Shown here: one piece after another, positions 48,750 to 57,479 of the stretch | How the letters are laid out: each line of letters opens with the position of its first letter | How positions within the stretch are numbered: position 1 is the first letter of the stretch | Source: Bryobacterales bacterium | GTDB taxonomy: Bacteria > Acidobacteriota > Terriglobia > Bryobacterales > Bryobacteraceae | Reading direction: 5' to 3' | Length of the DNA stretch: 64,000 nucleotides | Assembly (NCBI GenBank): GCA_016716385.1 | Contig: JADJWL010000014.1 | Coordinates: forward strand, 1 to 64,000 | Notes under the pieces: generated by a model | Told to the model about the DNA's origin: nothing | Seen by the model: the letters and a program-made list of their open reading frames with translations, nothing else | Database searches by the model: none | Position numbers and translations under genes: made by a program

Positions 48750-50666
48750 GTGAATTCGAATGTAAAGACCGGCATCTTCTGGGTGCTCCTGTTGTGTGTG
48801 GCGATCCTGCTGTGGCAGGTCGTGAAGTCGGCCAAGAACAAACCGGAGAAAGAACTGACGTTCACGGAGTTCATCCGCGAAGTCGACTCCGGCCGTGTGC
48901 GCAAGGTCACGATCACCAACAACAGTGAAGTCAAAGGGGCCTACGCCGACGGCAGCGCGGAACTGAAGACCATTATTCCCGGCAATTATCCCGATATCTA
49001 TACGATCCTGCAGGACAAGAAAGTCGAGATTGAGATTAAGGACACCTCGGGCGGGAGCTGGCTGACGATCCTGATCAACGCTTCGCCGTTTATCCTGCTG
49101 CTGGCCTTCTGGATCTTCATGATGCGGCAGATGCAGGGCGGCGGGAACAAGGCGCTCAGCTTCGGCAAGAGCCGGGCGCGTCTGCATTCCAGCCAGCAGA
49201 AGAAGGTCACATTCAAGGACGTCGCGGGCGTCGAAGAGGCCAAGGAAGAACTGCAGGAGATCATCGAGTTTTTGCGCGAGCCGCAGAAATTTCAGAAGCT
49301 CGGGGGCCGGATTCCGAAGGGCGTGCTCCTGGTGGGCTCGCCGGGTACGGGAAAGACTTTGCTGGCTCGCGCAATCGCGGGCGAGGCGTCGGTGCCGTTC
49401 TTCTCGATCTCAGGTTCGGATTTCGTCGAGATGTTCGTCGGAGTGGGCGCAAGCCGCGTCCGCGACCTGTTCGAGCAGGGCAAGAAGAACGCGCCGTGCA
49501 TCATCTTCATCGATGAAATCGACGCCGTGGGACGGCACCGTGGCGCCGGTCTGGGCGGCGGTCACGACGAGCGGGAACAGACGCTTAACCAGTTGCTGGT
49601 GGAGATGGACGGCTTCGAATCGAACGAAGGCGTGATCCTCGTCGCGGCGACGAACCGCCCGGACGTGCTCGACCCGGCGCTGCTGCGCCCGGGCCGCTTC
49701 GACCGGCGCGTGGTCGTCGGACGGCCGGATGTGCAGGGCCGCGAGGCGATCCTCAAAGTCCACACGAAGAAGATCCCGATGGCCGACGACGTGGACCTTT
49801 CGGTGGTGGCGCGAGGGACTCCCGGGATGGCCGGCGCCGATCTGGCGAACCTCGTGAACGAAGCTGCGTTGAACGCCGCGCGGCAGAACCGCAAGGTCGT
49901 CACACAGGTGGATTTTGAGGTATCGAAGGACAAGGTGCTGATGGGCGCCGAGCGGAAGTCCATGATCCTGAGCGATGCCGAGAAGCGCACGACTGCCTAC
50001 CATGAAGCGGGGCACGCGCTGGTGGCGGTACTGCTTCCCGACGCGGATCCGTTGCACAAAGTCACGATCATCCCCCGCGGCATGGCACTGGGCCTGACCA
50101 TGCAGTTGCCGCTCGATGACAAGCATTCGTACAACGAGCGGTACCTGCAGGCGCAACTGTCCATCCTGATGGCGGGGCGCATCGCCGAGGAGATCTTCAT
50201 GGATCACACGACGACGGGCGCCGGTAACGACATTGAACGCGCGACCGACCTGGCCCGCCGCATGGTCTGCGAGTGGGGGATGAGCGAGCTTGGTCCCCTG
50301 AGTTTCGGCCAGAAGGAAGAGCAGATCTTTCTCGGGCGCGAGATCTCCCAGCACCGGGACTACAGCGAGGCCACTGCCGTGCTGATCGATGAACAGGTGC
50401 GCAAGCTGGTGCGCGACGGCTATGACAAGGCGCGGGGCCTGATCGAATCGAACCGCCAGGCTCTGGTGACCATCGCCGAGACGCTGCTCGATCGCGAAGT
50501 GCTGGACGGCATGGAGGTGGTGGGCATCATCCAGGGCGAGCAGGTCAACAAGGCGGCGGCGCCGGAGAAGGCGGGCGAGGATGGGCGTACGCAGGAAGTG
50601 CTGCGGCCCGAAGGCAGCCGCCGGCTTCCCGGCATGGCGGAAGGGGAGCAGCCGCAACCGGCGTGA
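48750..50666 (+). CDS. ftsH: ATP-dependent membrane metalloprotease FtsH
   Basis: A 638-residue protein from GTG 48750 with GGGAGG upstream. Two membrane helices (about 9-24 and 104-125) flank a small periplasmic domain. AAA module: Walker A GSPGTGKT (196-203), Walker B FIDEIDAVG and the second region of homology ATNRPDVLDPALLRPGRFDRR. The protease part has HEAGH (418-422) and a third metal ligand in the ATDLARRMV area. It degrades misfolded membrane proteins and short-lived regulators. It abuts tilS and overlaps the HAD gene by 4 nt. Confidence 0.96.
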   Translation: MNSNVKTGIFWVLLLCVAILLWQVVKSAKNKPEKELTFTEFIREVDSGRVRKVTITNNSEVKGAYADGSAELKTIIPGNYPDIYTILQDKKVEIEIKDTSGGSWLTILINASPFILLLAFWIFMMRQMQGGGNKALSFGKSRARLHSSQQKKVTFKDVAGVEEAKEELQEIIEFLREPQKFQKLGGRIPKGVLLVGSPGTGKTLLARAIAGEASVPFFSISGSDFVEMFVGVGASRVRDLFEQGKKNAPCIIFIDEIDAVGRHRGAGLGGGHDEREQTLNQLLVEMDGFESNEGVILVAATNRPDVLDPALLRPGRFDRRVVVGRPDVQGREAILKVHTKKIPMADDVDLSVVARGTPGMAGADLANLVNEAALNAARQNRKVVTQVDFEVSKDKVLMGAERKSMILSDAEKRTTAYHEAGHALVAVLLPDADPLHKVTIIPRGMALGLTMQLPLDDKHSYNERYLQAQLSILMAGRIAEEIFMDHTTTGAGNDIERATDLARRMVCEWGMSELGPLSFGQKEEQIFLGREISQHRDYSEATAVLIDEQVRKLVRDGYDKARGLIESNRQALVTIAETLLDREVLDGMEVVGIIQGEQVNKAAAPEKAGEDGRTQEVLRPEGSRRLPGMAEGEQPQPA

Positions 50667-51292
50667 TCCCGAGGTTTTCCGCGTACCTGTTCGACATCGA
50701 CGGCACGCTCGTGGACTCCGCACCGGACATTTGTGCCGCCACAGGGGAGGTGCTTGCCGTCCGGGGCAGGACGGGAGTTCCATTCGAAGTGCTCCGTTCC
50801 TACGTCGGACGCCACCTGCGGGACCTGTTCACCGATTTTTTTCCGCCGGCGAGTGAAGACGAGATCGACGGTATGATCGCCGAGTACCGCACGATCTACC
50901 TGGCGCGCGAGCATAACCAGACGACTGTTTTTCCCGGTGTGGCCGAGGCGCTCGCGGCTCTCGGCGGCCGCAAGGGGACCGCGACCACCAAGGGGACCCC
51001 AACCACCCGCCAGGTTTTGGAGAAGTTCGCACTGCTGCCTTATTTCGACCATGTCCAGGGCACGGATGGATTCCCGGCCAAGCCCGCGCCGGACGTGCTC
51101 TACGCGGCCCTCGATGGTTTGGGCGCACCGCTCGAGGAGACGCTGTTCGTGGGCGATTCGGCCGCCGATATGGAGGCTGGCCGACGCGCCGGCATCCGCA
51201 CCTGCGCGGTGCGCTACGGCTACGGAAATGCGGGGGAAATGAACCGCTTCCAGCCGGACTTCTGGATCGATGATCTGCGCGAATTGAGCTAA
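50663..51292 (+). CDS. HAD-family phosphatase, phosphoglycolate phosphatase-like
   Basis: A 209-residue HAD enzyme from GTG 50663. Motif I is FDIDGTLVDS, motif II is in the TTKGTPTTRQ segment, motif III Lys is in FPAKPAPDVLYAAL and motif IV is FVGDSAADMEAGRRAG. A small helical cap sits between motifs I and II as in Gph. It probably hydrolyses 2-phosphoglycolate or a small phosphate ester. It overlaps ftsH by 4 nt. Confidence 0.88.
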   Translation: MIPRFSAYLFDIDGTLVDSAPDICAATGEVLAVRGRTGVPFEVLRSYVGRHLRDLFTDFFPPASEDEIDGMIAEYRTIYLAREHNQTTVFPGVAEALAALGGRKGTATTKGTPTTRQVLEKFALLPYFDHVQGTDGFPAKPAPDVLYAALDGLGAPLEETLFVGDSAADMEAGRRAGIRTCAVRYGYGNAGEMNRFQPDFWIDDLRELS

Positions 51293-51301
51293 TCTAAGGG
51301 C

Positions 51302-52171
51302 ATGAGACTCACCCGCCGGGCTTTGTTCGCCGGCGCCCTGGCTCCCGCCCTTTTGCGGCCCGCGGAGCCGCGCTACAAGATCTCGCTCGCGCAATGGTCG
51401 TTGCACCGGGCGATCCAAAGCCGCCTCATGACGAACCTCGACTTTCCCCGCGTGGCGCGCGAGCAGTTCGGCATCGAAGGGCTGGAGTTCGTGAATCAGC
51501 TCTGGGGCGCGCCCACCGAGTCTTACGTCCAGCGCCTGAAGCACAACATGCGCGAGACCGGCACGACGGCGGTGCTGATCATGTGCGACGGCGAGGGCCA
51601 GATGGGCCACACGGAGCGGGCTGCCCGCATGCGGGCGGTGGCGAATCATCACAAGTGGGTCGACATCGCCGCGGAACTGGGCTGCACGGCCATCCGCACG
51701 AATATGTACCCCAGCGAGGATCCGAAGACGCCGGCGCAGGTCGACGGGTTCCTGAAATCCTGCGTGGAGAGCTTCACGGCGCTGTGCGAGTACGCCAAGG
51801 CGCGCAACATCAACGTGCTGATCGAAAATCACGGCGGGATTTCTTCGAACGCGGATGTGGTGGTCCGCCTGATGCGGATGGTGAACCGGCCCAACTTCGG
51901 GACCCTGCCGGATTTCGGCAACTTCCCGCCGGAGGTGGACAAGTATGAATCCGTGCGCAAACTGATGGCGCATGCCAAGGCCGTCAGCATGAAGTGCGGC
52001 GATTTCGGCGCGGACGGCAAAGAGACGACGATCGACCTGGACCGCATGCTGGAGATTGTCGCCGCGGCGGGCTACCGCAGTTGGATCGGCATTGAGTACG
52101 AAGGGACGCGGCTGTCCGAGTATGAGGGGATCGCCGCGGGAGCACGGTTTCTGAGGAGCCGGCTGGCGTAG
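51302..52171 (+). CDS. Exported sugar-phosphate isomerase/epimerase-like TIM barrel
   Basis: A 289-residue protein with a twin-arginine-like start (MRLTRRALFAGALAPALL) and a xylose-isomerase-like barrel: YKISLAQWSLHRAI, FGIEGLEFVNQLWG, GCTAIRTNMYP, VLIENHGGISSNADVV (a metal Glu/His site) and DFGNFPPEVDKYESVRKL. Family members interconvert sugars such as tagatose, fructose or inosose. It is followed by a Gfo/Idh/MocA gene (35 nt), a common pairing in Acidobacteria suggesting 3-keto-sugar metabolism. Exact substrate unknown. Confidence 0.84.
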   Translation: MRLTRRALFAGALAPALLRPAEPRYKISLAQWSLHRAIQSRLMTNLDFPRVAREQFGIEGLEFVNQLWGAPTESYVQRLKHNMRETGTTAVLIMCDGEGQMGHTERAARMRAVANHHKWVDIAAELGCTAIRTNMYPSEDPKTPAQVDGFLKSCVESFTALCEYAKARNINVLIENHGGISSNADVVVRLMRMVNRPNFGTLPDFGNFPPEVDKYESVRKLMAHAKAVSMKCGDFGADGKETTIDLDRMLEIVAAAGYRSWIGIEYEGTRLSEYEGIAAGARFLRSRLA

Positions 52172-52206
52172 GCACACCCGGCAGAACGTTGAGGAGAGAA
52201 CGAACA

Positions 52207-53481
52207 ATGGCGAATGAGATCGGACGGCGCAGCTTCGTTGCGGCGGCCATGATGGCGGCCCCTGCGGTCCAGAAGGCGCGCGGCCAGAGCGGCAAGATCA
52301 ATGTCGGCTGGATCGGCATGGGCGGGCGCGGCTACCACTGCATGAACGTCTCGCACGACGGCAACAAGGACAAGGTCCACGTGGTGTCGGTCTGCGATAC
52401 GTACAAGGGCAACCTGGCCCGCGCCAAGGACCGCGTCCAGACGCTGTGGGGGAACTCCCCGAAGACGACGGCCGATTACCGCGAAATCCTCGCCGACCCT
52501 TCGGTCGACGCCGTCTTCATCATGACGCCGGAGCATCTGCATTACCCGATGATGCTCGCCGCGCTCAAGGCGAAGAAGCACGTCTACGTGGAAAAGCCTC
52601 TGGCGCACACGATCGAGGAGGGCGCGGAACTGGTGAAGGCGGCGCGCGCCGCGGGCAAGATCGTGCAGGTGGGGACGCAGAACCGCAGCTCGAAGCTCTA
52701 CCAGCGGGCGAAGGAGATGGTCGCGCAGGGCATGATCGGCGACATCCACTATGTCCGCGCATTCTGGTACCGCAACTCGCCGAACGAGACGCCCGCCTGG
52801 CGGTACAACATTCCGGCTGACGCGAGCCCGGAAAACACCGATTGGGCGAAGTTCCTCGAGGGTGCGCCGAAGCGCGAGTTCGATCTGCGCCGCTACTACC
52901 AGTGGCGCCTCTACTGGGACTACTCGGGCGGCATCTCCACCGACCTGCTGGTGCACCAGACCGACATCACGAACTTCGTGCTGGGCAAGACCGTGCCGCT
53001 GTCGTGCGTGGCGTCAGGGGGCATCTACCGCTGGACGGACGCGAACGACGACCGCGAAGTGCCGGATACGTTCAGCGCCATCTACGACTACGCCGACAAG
53101 TTCCACCTGAACTACTCCTGCTACTTCGGCAACGACCACTACGGGTACGGCGAGCAGTTCTGCGGCAACGAGGGAACGATTGAGGTGCTGAACCGTCAGG
53201 ATCTGCATTTCTACCCGCAGTTGCTGCGCGGCGCCGCTCCGGCGCACGTCAAGGCGCGGCAGGAGATCCACCTGAACGGCCCGCGCGACTTCGGAGAACC
53301 GGACGGCCTCAAGACGCACATCACGAACTTCATCGAGGCGGTCCGCGGCAACGAGAAGCCCGTGGCGCCGGTCGAGGCCGGCCACCAGGCCGCGATCAGC
53401 GGCCACCTGGCCACGCTGTCGTTCAAGAATGGCCGAAAGGTAATCTGGGACGAGAAGACGGAAAAGTCGCGTTTCGCCTAG
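52207..53481 (+). CDS. Gfo/Idh/MocA family oxidoreductase, Tat-exported
   Basis: A 424-residue protein from ATG 52207 with AGGAG upstream. Tat signal (GRRSFVAAAMMAAPAV), NAD-binding INVGWIGMGGRG, LADPSVDAVFIMTPEHLHYPM and HVYVEKPLAH (EKP). The C-terminal half has HQTDITNFVLGK and YGYGEQFCGNEGTIEVL as in the larger sugar-oxidoreductase branch. It probably acts with the TIM-barrel protein upstream. Its TAG stop shares CTAG with the convergent transporter gene. Confidence 0.87.
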   Translation: MANEIGRRSFVAAAMMAAPAVQKARGQSGKINVGWIGMGGRGYHCMNVSHDGNKDKVHVVSVCDTYKGNLARAKDRVQTLWGNSPKTTADYREILADPSVDAVFIMTPEHLHYPMMLAALKAKKHVYVEKPLAHTIEEGAELVKAARAAGKIVQVGTQNRSSKLYQRAKEMVAQGMIGDIHYVRAFWYRNSPNETPAWRYNIPADASPENTDWAKFLEGAPKREFDLRRYYQWRLYWDYSGGISTDLLVHQTDITNFVLGKTVPLSCVASGGIYRWTDANDDREVPDTFSAIYDYADKFHLNYSCYFGNDHYGYGEQFCGNEGTIEVLNRQDLHFYPQLLRGAAPAHVKARQEIHLNGPRDFGEPDGLKTHITNFIEAVRGNEKPVAPVEAGHQAAISGHLATLSFKNGRKVIWDEKTEKSRFA

Positions 53482-54944
53482 GCTCCCTGAATCCAGGCCC
53501 GCACCGCGGGCCATTGCTGGCGCAAGGCCGTGGACGAGACCCAGAAGTAGAACGCCGCGCAGCAGACCAGTCCGATCCGCAGGACCCACCCGGGACGCAC
53601 CTCCCGCGGCATCAGCGTCATCGTTGCGTACAGGGTGTGCAGCGCTGAGAAACCGAGGGCAAAGTTCATCATGACGCCGCTGGCGACGGCCAGGACCAGC
53701 GGGTTCGGCGTGAGCGACAGGGCGACCAGACCCCACAAGCCGTATACCGTCAGGATCGTGTAGTAGACATACTTCACCTGGTTGCCTTCGAGACGTCGCA
53801 GGCGCGAGACGCCCGTCCAGATGACGTCGGTCCAGCGGCGGCTGATGCCGTCGAGATTGGAGACTTGCGTCGGCGCCAGAATGAGGAAGCTGCAGAGCAG
53901 CGTCAGGAACCAGAACGCCTGTCCGTGCTGGTTGGCGATTCCCTGCGCCGTCATGGCTGCGACGGCGTTGCCGGAGGGCACCGGCGCGCCCCGCAGAAAT
54001 TCATAGGACACCATGCACGGCAGGGCCATGCCGAGTACGCAGCCTGGGGCCCAGAGCAGCAGTTGGTCCCGCCGGATGTGCCGCAGCCAGCCTTTCCAGC
54101 GCTCCAGTTGTTCCGCGGTCAATGAGAACGTCTTTCCTGTATGCGACAGCTTGACCGTCCGTCCGCCGATCGCGCTCGGCAGCGCGCCGACCTGCGCGCC
54201 CATGCCCCAGCCCTTGTCGCGGGCGTAGTTTGAGAAGTAGCTGTTGGTCAGCCCGCCCGCTCCGGCCACCGCGGCAAACGCGGCGAGGGTCGCCCAGTTG
54301 AAATCGCCTTCGGGCAGGTGCCCCACCTGGAAGAACCCGAGCGCAATCTCCGCCTTGGTGTCCCAGCTCACGAAGAAGACGGCGAGGAAGCCGAGGTAGC
54401 CCAGCACGAGCACCAGCTTGGTCACCATCACACGTTCCAGCGCGTTGTACACCTTGCCGCCGAAGATGAGCGGCAGAAAGGCCGTGAGAAAGATCGCGTA
54501 GCCGAGGCCGCGCACGAACCCGCCGTCGCCTGCCTCGGGCAGACGGCCGAGGAAGACCGCCGCGAGCGGGACGGCGGCGTTCGACGCGAGATACGGCCAG
54601 ATCCCGCCGAGGTCGGCAAAGATGTAGAAGATCGTCCAGAAGGCGGGTCCGGGCCAGGTGCGGAAGAATCCGACGAAGATCGGTTCGCCGCAGTACAGCG
54701 CGTAGCGCATCACCGAGAGGTTGTAGAACACCTGCATCAGGATGGCGGTGTTGGCCAGCCACAGGATCCCCCCGCCATATTGGGCAGTGACGAGCGGTCC
54801 GAACAACCATTCGCCGCCGCCGATGTTGGCGCCCACCATCAACAGGCCCGGACCGATCAACATGGTCCAGCGCCGCCAGTGGAAGACCGGCGGGGCCGGC
54901 AGCGGCGCCTGTTCCCAGGCAGGGAAGCGATTCGCGGCGGACAT
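53478..54944 (-). CDS. Nramp-related metal transporter lacking the DPGN motif
   Basis: A 488-residue inner-membrane protein with about 11 membrane helices. The first helix reads LIGPGLLMVGANIGGGEWLFG, which aligns with the Nramp helix 1 motif, but the Asp-Pro-Gly-Asn metal site is replaced by Gly-Ala-Asn-Ile. The helix 6 Met-Pro-His signature is also absent. Such Nramp-related proteins in Acidobacteria and Planctomycetes may carry Mg2+, Al3+ or an organic substrate. Specificity here is unknown. The gene is divergent from apaG with 43 nt between them. Confidence 0.78.
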   Translation of the reverse strand: MSAANRFPAWEQAPLPAPPVFHWRRWTMLIGPGLLMVGANIGGGEWLFGPLVTAQYGGGILWLANTAILMQVFYNLSVMRYALYCGEPIFVGFFRTWPGPAFWTIFYIFADLGGIWPYLASNAAVPLAAVFLGRLPEAGDGGFVRGLGYAIFLTAFLPLIFGGKVYNALERVMVTKLVLVLGYLGFLAVFFVSWDTKAEIALGFFQVGHLPEGDFNWATLAAFAAVAGAGGLTNSYFSNYARDKGWGMGAQVGALPSAIGGRTVKLSHTGKTFSLTAEQLERWKGWLRHIRRDQLLLWAPGCVLGMALPCMVSYEFLRGAPVPSGNAVAAMTAQGIANQHGQAFWFLTLLCSFLILAPTQVSNLDGISRRWTDVIWTGVSRLRRLEGNQVKYVYYTILTVYGLWGLVALSLTPNPLVLAVASGVMMNFALGFSALHTLYATMTLMPREVRPGWVLRIGLVCCAAFYFWVSSTALRQQWPAVRAWIQGA

Positions 54945-54987
54945 GGCCCGCTATCGTATCACTTGCTATGATGGCGCGTAGAGACTC

Positions 54988-55401
54988 ATGATCGACTCGC
55001 CGCTTGCCCCAGCCCCTGTATCCGAGGCGATCACGCATTCCATTCGCGTTGAAGTGCTCTCGCGGCATGCGACGGAGCATTCCAAACCCGGCCGCGGAGA
55101 ATGGGTCTTTGAGTACACGGTGCGCATCACGAATCTCGGATCCGAGCAGGTGCAGTTGATGAGCCGCCATTGGATCATCACGGACGCGATCGAGCAGATC
55201 AAAGAAGTGAAGGGGCCTGGCGTCGTCGGGAAACAGCCGGTCCTGGAACCGGGTGAGTCATTCAAGTACTCATCGTGGTGCCCGCTGCCCACGCCGCTCG
55301 GCGTGATGCGGGGGACGTACCACATGGTCACGGCGGACGGCCGGGAGTTCGACGTGGAGATCGCTCCGTTCGCGCTCCGCGCTCCGTACACCGTGCACTA
55401 A
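54988..55401 (+). CDS. apaG: ApaG domain protein
   Basis: A 137-residue protein. YTVRITNLGSEQVQLMSRHWIITDA and VVGKQPVLEPGESFKYSSWCPLPTPLGVMRGTYHM are the ApaG (fibronectin-III-like) signatures (named by position). ATG 54988 is used. TATGAT at 54967-54972 may be the -10. ApaG is a small beta-sandwich protein linked in E. coli to Co2+ resistance and diadenosine phosphate metabolism. The neighbouring metal-transporter-like gene is suggestive. Confidence 0.92.
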   Translation: MIDSPLAPAPVSEAITHSIRVEVLSRHATEHSKPGRGEWVFEYTVRITNLGSEQVQLMSRHWIITDAIEQIKEVKGPGVVGKQPVLEPGESFKYSSWCPLPTPLGVMRGTYHMVTADGREFDVEIAPFALRAPYTVH

Positions 55402-55402
55402 T

Positions 55403-57463
55403 TCACGCCAACGCAGCCACAGTCCATCCGCCTTCTTCAGCGATGCGGATGTTGGCGCCCGTGTACAGTTTGGCTGCTTCCTCCGGAAAGACCGGCCGGC
55501 CGGCGGCATCCACCAGGCCGGCGAGGGTCACCGGGCGCGGGCCGATGCCGGCGGCGATCTCCGGCAGGTCCGTGTGCAGGAGCACTCCTGGCAGGAAGTT
55601 CGCAAAGGTGTGCGTGTATTCCTCTTCGTCGACGAGGTGACGCCAAGTGGCGAGCATCCCGGTGAGATACAGGCTGGCGATATCCGGCTCCAGTGCCGCG
55701 GCGCAGAGCGCGGGGACACACAGCGGGCCGCGGGCAGCGACGCGCACGGGGGCTCCGGTCATGGCCCGGAGCGCCGAGGCGGCGGCGCGGATGTCCGTGA
55801 CGCGCTGGCTGAGCAGTGGAGTCCCGAGAATCAGCGAGGCCCAGGCCCAGTTCTCTTCCGAGTTGTGAGAGCGCGCGTAGGAGGCCGCTCCGCGGCCGTA
55901 GGCGGGCGCCAGGTCCCCGATACCGCGCACATCGGGAGCGCAGACGAGCTGCCCGGAAGCGGCAAGCTGCTGGTAGAGATCGCCCTCGCGCCAGCGCGCG
56001 TTGCGCCCCGCTGAATCGAGCGCCAGCAGGGCCGGTTGCTGGACGGAGCTTGCGGGCCGGAAGATCCAGGCCGGGACCCAGACTCCCGGTTCGCTTTCGA
56101 GCTCCGCTCCGACGATGACGCCGGACATCCCCGGCGCCGTGTGGAGGACGTGGAACCGTGCGCGCGATGGTTCCCCGGGAACGCCGAGGACTTCCGCCAG
56201 CGGCTTCACCCGTCTTGTTATCTGGCGCTGGCGGTTTCGCGAAAAGGGACTGTCCCCGTTCAGGCTGCGTGTTGTGCTGCCGGATTCGGTGGCGAACAGG
56301 ACGCGGTCCTCCTCCGGAGCCGTCGGCGGTTCCGCCGTGACGGGCGAGGTCCGTCCCTGTAGCCAGCGCGTGAACCAGCTATAGATGGCGAGACGGGTGT
56401 CGAGCGCCATTCCGTGCGGGAGCCCGGTTTCACCCCACGCGATCCGGTCCGCCGCGCCCATCACCCGGTACACACGCTCCAGCGCGGCGTACTCCTCCCG
56501 GCCGCTCTCCATGTAGGAAGGCGAGTAGGTGCCGAAGAAATCCTTCGCGCTCACCTGAATGCACAGGGGTTTGGGCGCCATCGGGTACAGCAGGTCCCAG
56601 CGATCGAAGCCGGCGGGGCCGCTGCCGACGAAATTCTGCTCGGCATCGTCGGTCGAGCCTGGCGGATTAAAGTTCCGGCAGGCGAAGTTCTCGGTATTGC
56701 CCATCGACACGAAGGCCGCCGCCAGGCGGTCATCGGCGCAGGCCAGCATCATCGTGAGGGTTCCGCCGCCGGACTGTCCCGTCGAGGCGAGACGCGCCGG
56801 ATCGACGAGCGGGTGCGCGGCGAGGTAGTCCAGGCTGCGGATGGCGTCCCACGTCTGGAACCGCGTGCTCGTGTCACCGAAGAGCAGCATCTGGCGGCCC
56901 GGAAGCGTGTGCTCATCGTCGGCGGAGGCGAGCCGCGTCCTGGAGAGGTCCCGCGCGGGGTAATAGACCCGCTCCCCTTGGCCCATCGGATCGAAGGCCA
57001 GCACGAGAAAACCGAGCCGCACCAGACCTTGGGCGCAGCGCTGGTAGCCGGTGTACGCCTTCCCGTTCAGGGAATGTCCCATCTGCAGCAGGACGCCCGG
57101 GAACGGCGGGTCGCCCGCGGGAATGTAGACGTTCGCCGGAATGTGAATACCGGGGAAACTCTCGTAGATGACGTTCTCGACGCGGTATCCCTGGCGCGCG
57201 AACGATTTTGTGGTGCGCGCGTTCAGCGGAGTGCGCTCCGGCAGGCCGCCCGCCAGACGCCAGAACGTGTCCCGCACGAATCCCGCGCGCGCGGTGACCG
57301 CCGCCTGCGAAGTGAGCGCCTCGATGGCGGCGCGGCGCTTCCGGTACGCTGCTTCCGCGCGCTGCCGCAGGTAATCCGGCCAGCAGGCGGAATAGTCCCG
57401 GTACCGGACTTCGGCCCGGGCCGATACAGCCATCAGGGCGAGCACCTCACGCCGCGTCCACAT
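55403..57463 (-). CDS. Exported alpha/beta hydrolase with duplicated hydrolase folds
   Basis: A 686-residue protein with a short signal (MWTRREVLALMAVSARAEV). The N-terminal half is an acetyl-xylan-esterase/DLH-type hydrolase: GVLLQMGHSLNGKA, LVLAFDPMGQGERV and STGQSGGGTLTMM with the nucleophile Ser, plus GLPHGMALDTR near the expected His. The C-terminal half (from about 430) looks like a degenerate second hydrolase fold (VRGIGDLAPAYGRG, RAMTGAPVRVAARG) without a clear catalytic Ser. Similar proteins are widespread in Solibacter and may cleave acyl or glucuronoyl esters of plant polysaccharides. Stops 1 nt from apaG, convergent. Confidence 0.78.
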   Translation of the reverse strand: MWTRREVLALMAVSARAEVRYRDYSACWPDYLRQRAEAAYRKRRAAIEALTSQAAVTARAGFVRDTFWRLAGGLPERTPLNARTTKSFARQGYRVENVIYESFPGIHIPANVYIPAGDPPFPGVLLQMGHSLNGKAYTGYQRCAQGLVRLGFLVLAFDPMGQGERVYYPARDLSRTRLASADDEHTLPGRQMLLFGDTSTRFQTWDAIRSLDYLAAHPLVDPARLASTGQSGGGTLTMMLACADDRLAAAFVSMGNTENFACRNFNPPGSTDDAEQNFVGSGPAGFDRWDLLYPMAPKPLCIQVSAKDFFGTYSPSYMESGREEYAALERVYRVMGAADRIAWGETGLPHGMALDTRLAIYSWFTRWLQGRTSPVTAEPPTAPEEDRVLFATESGSTTRSLNGDSPFSRNRQRQITRRVKPLAEVLGVPGEPSRARFHVLHTAPGMSGVIVGAELESEPGVWVPAWIFRPASSVQQPALLALDSAGRNARWREGDLYQQLAASGQLVCAPDVRGIGDLAPAYGRGAASYARSHNSEENWAWASLILGTPLLSQRVTDIRAAASALRAMTGAPVRVAARGPLCVPALCAAALEPDIASLYLTGMLATWRHLVDEEEYTHTFANFLPGVLLHTDLPEIAAGIGPRPVTLAGLVDAAGRPVFPEEAAKLYTGANIRIAEEGGWTVAALA

Positions 57464-57479
57464 CGCTTACCATCTTCCT

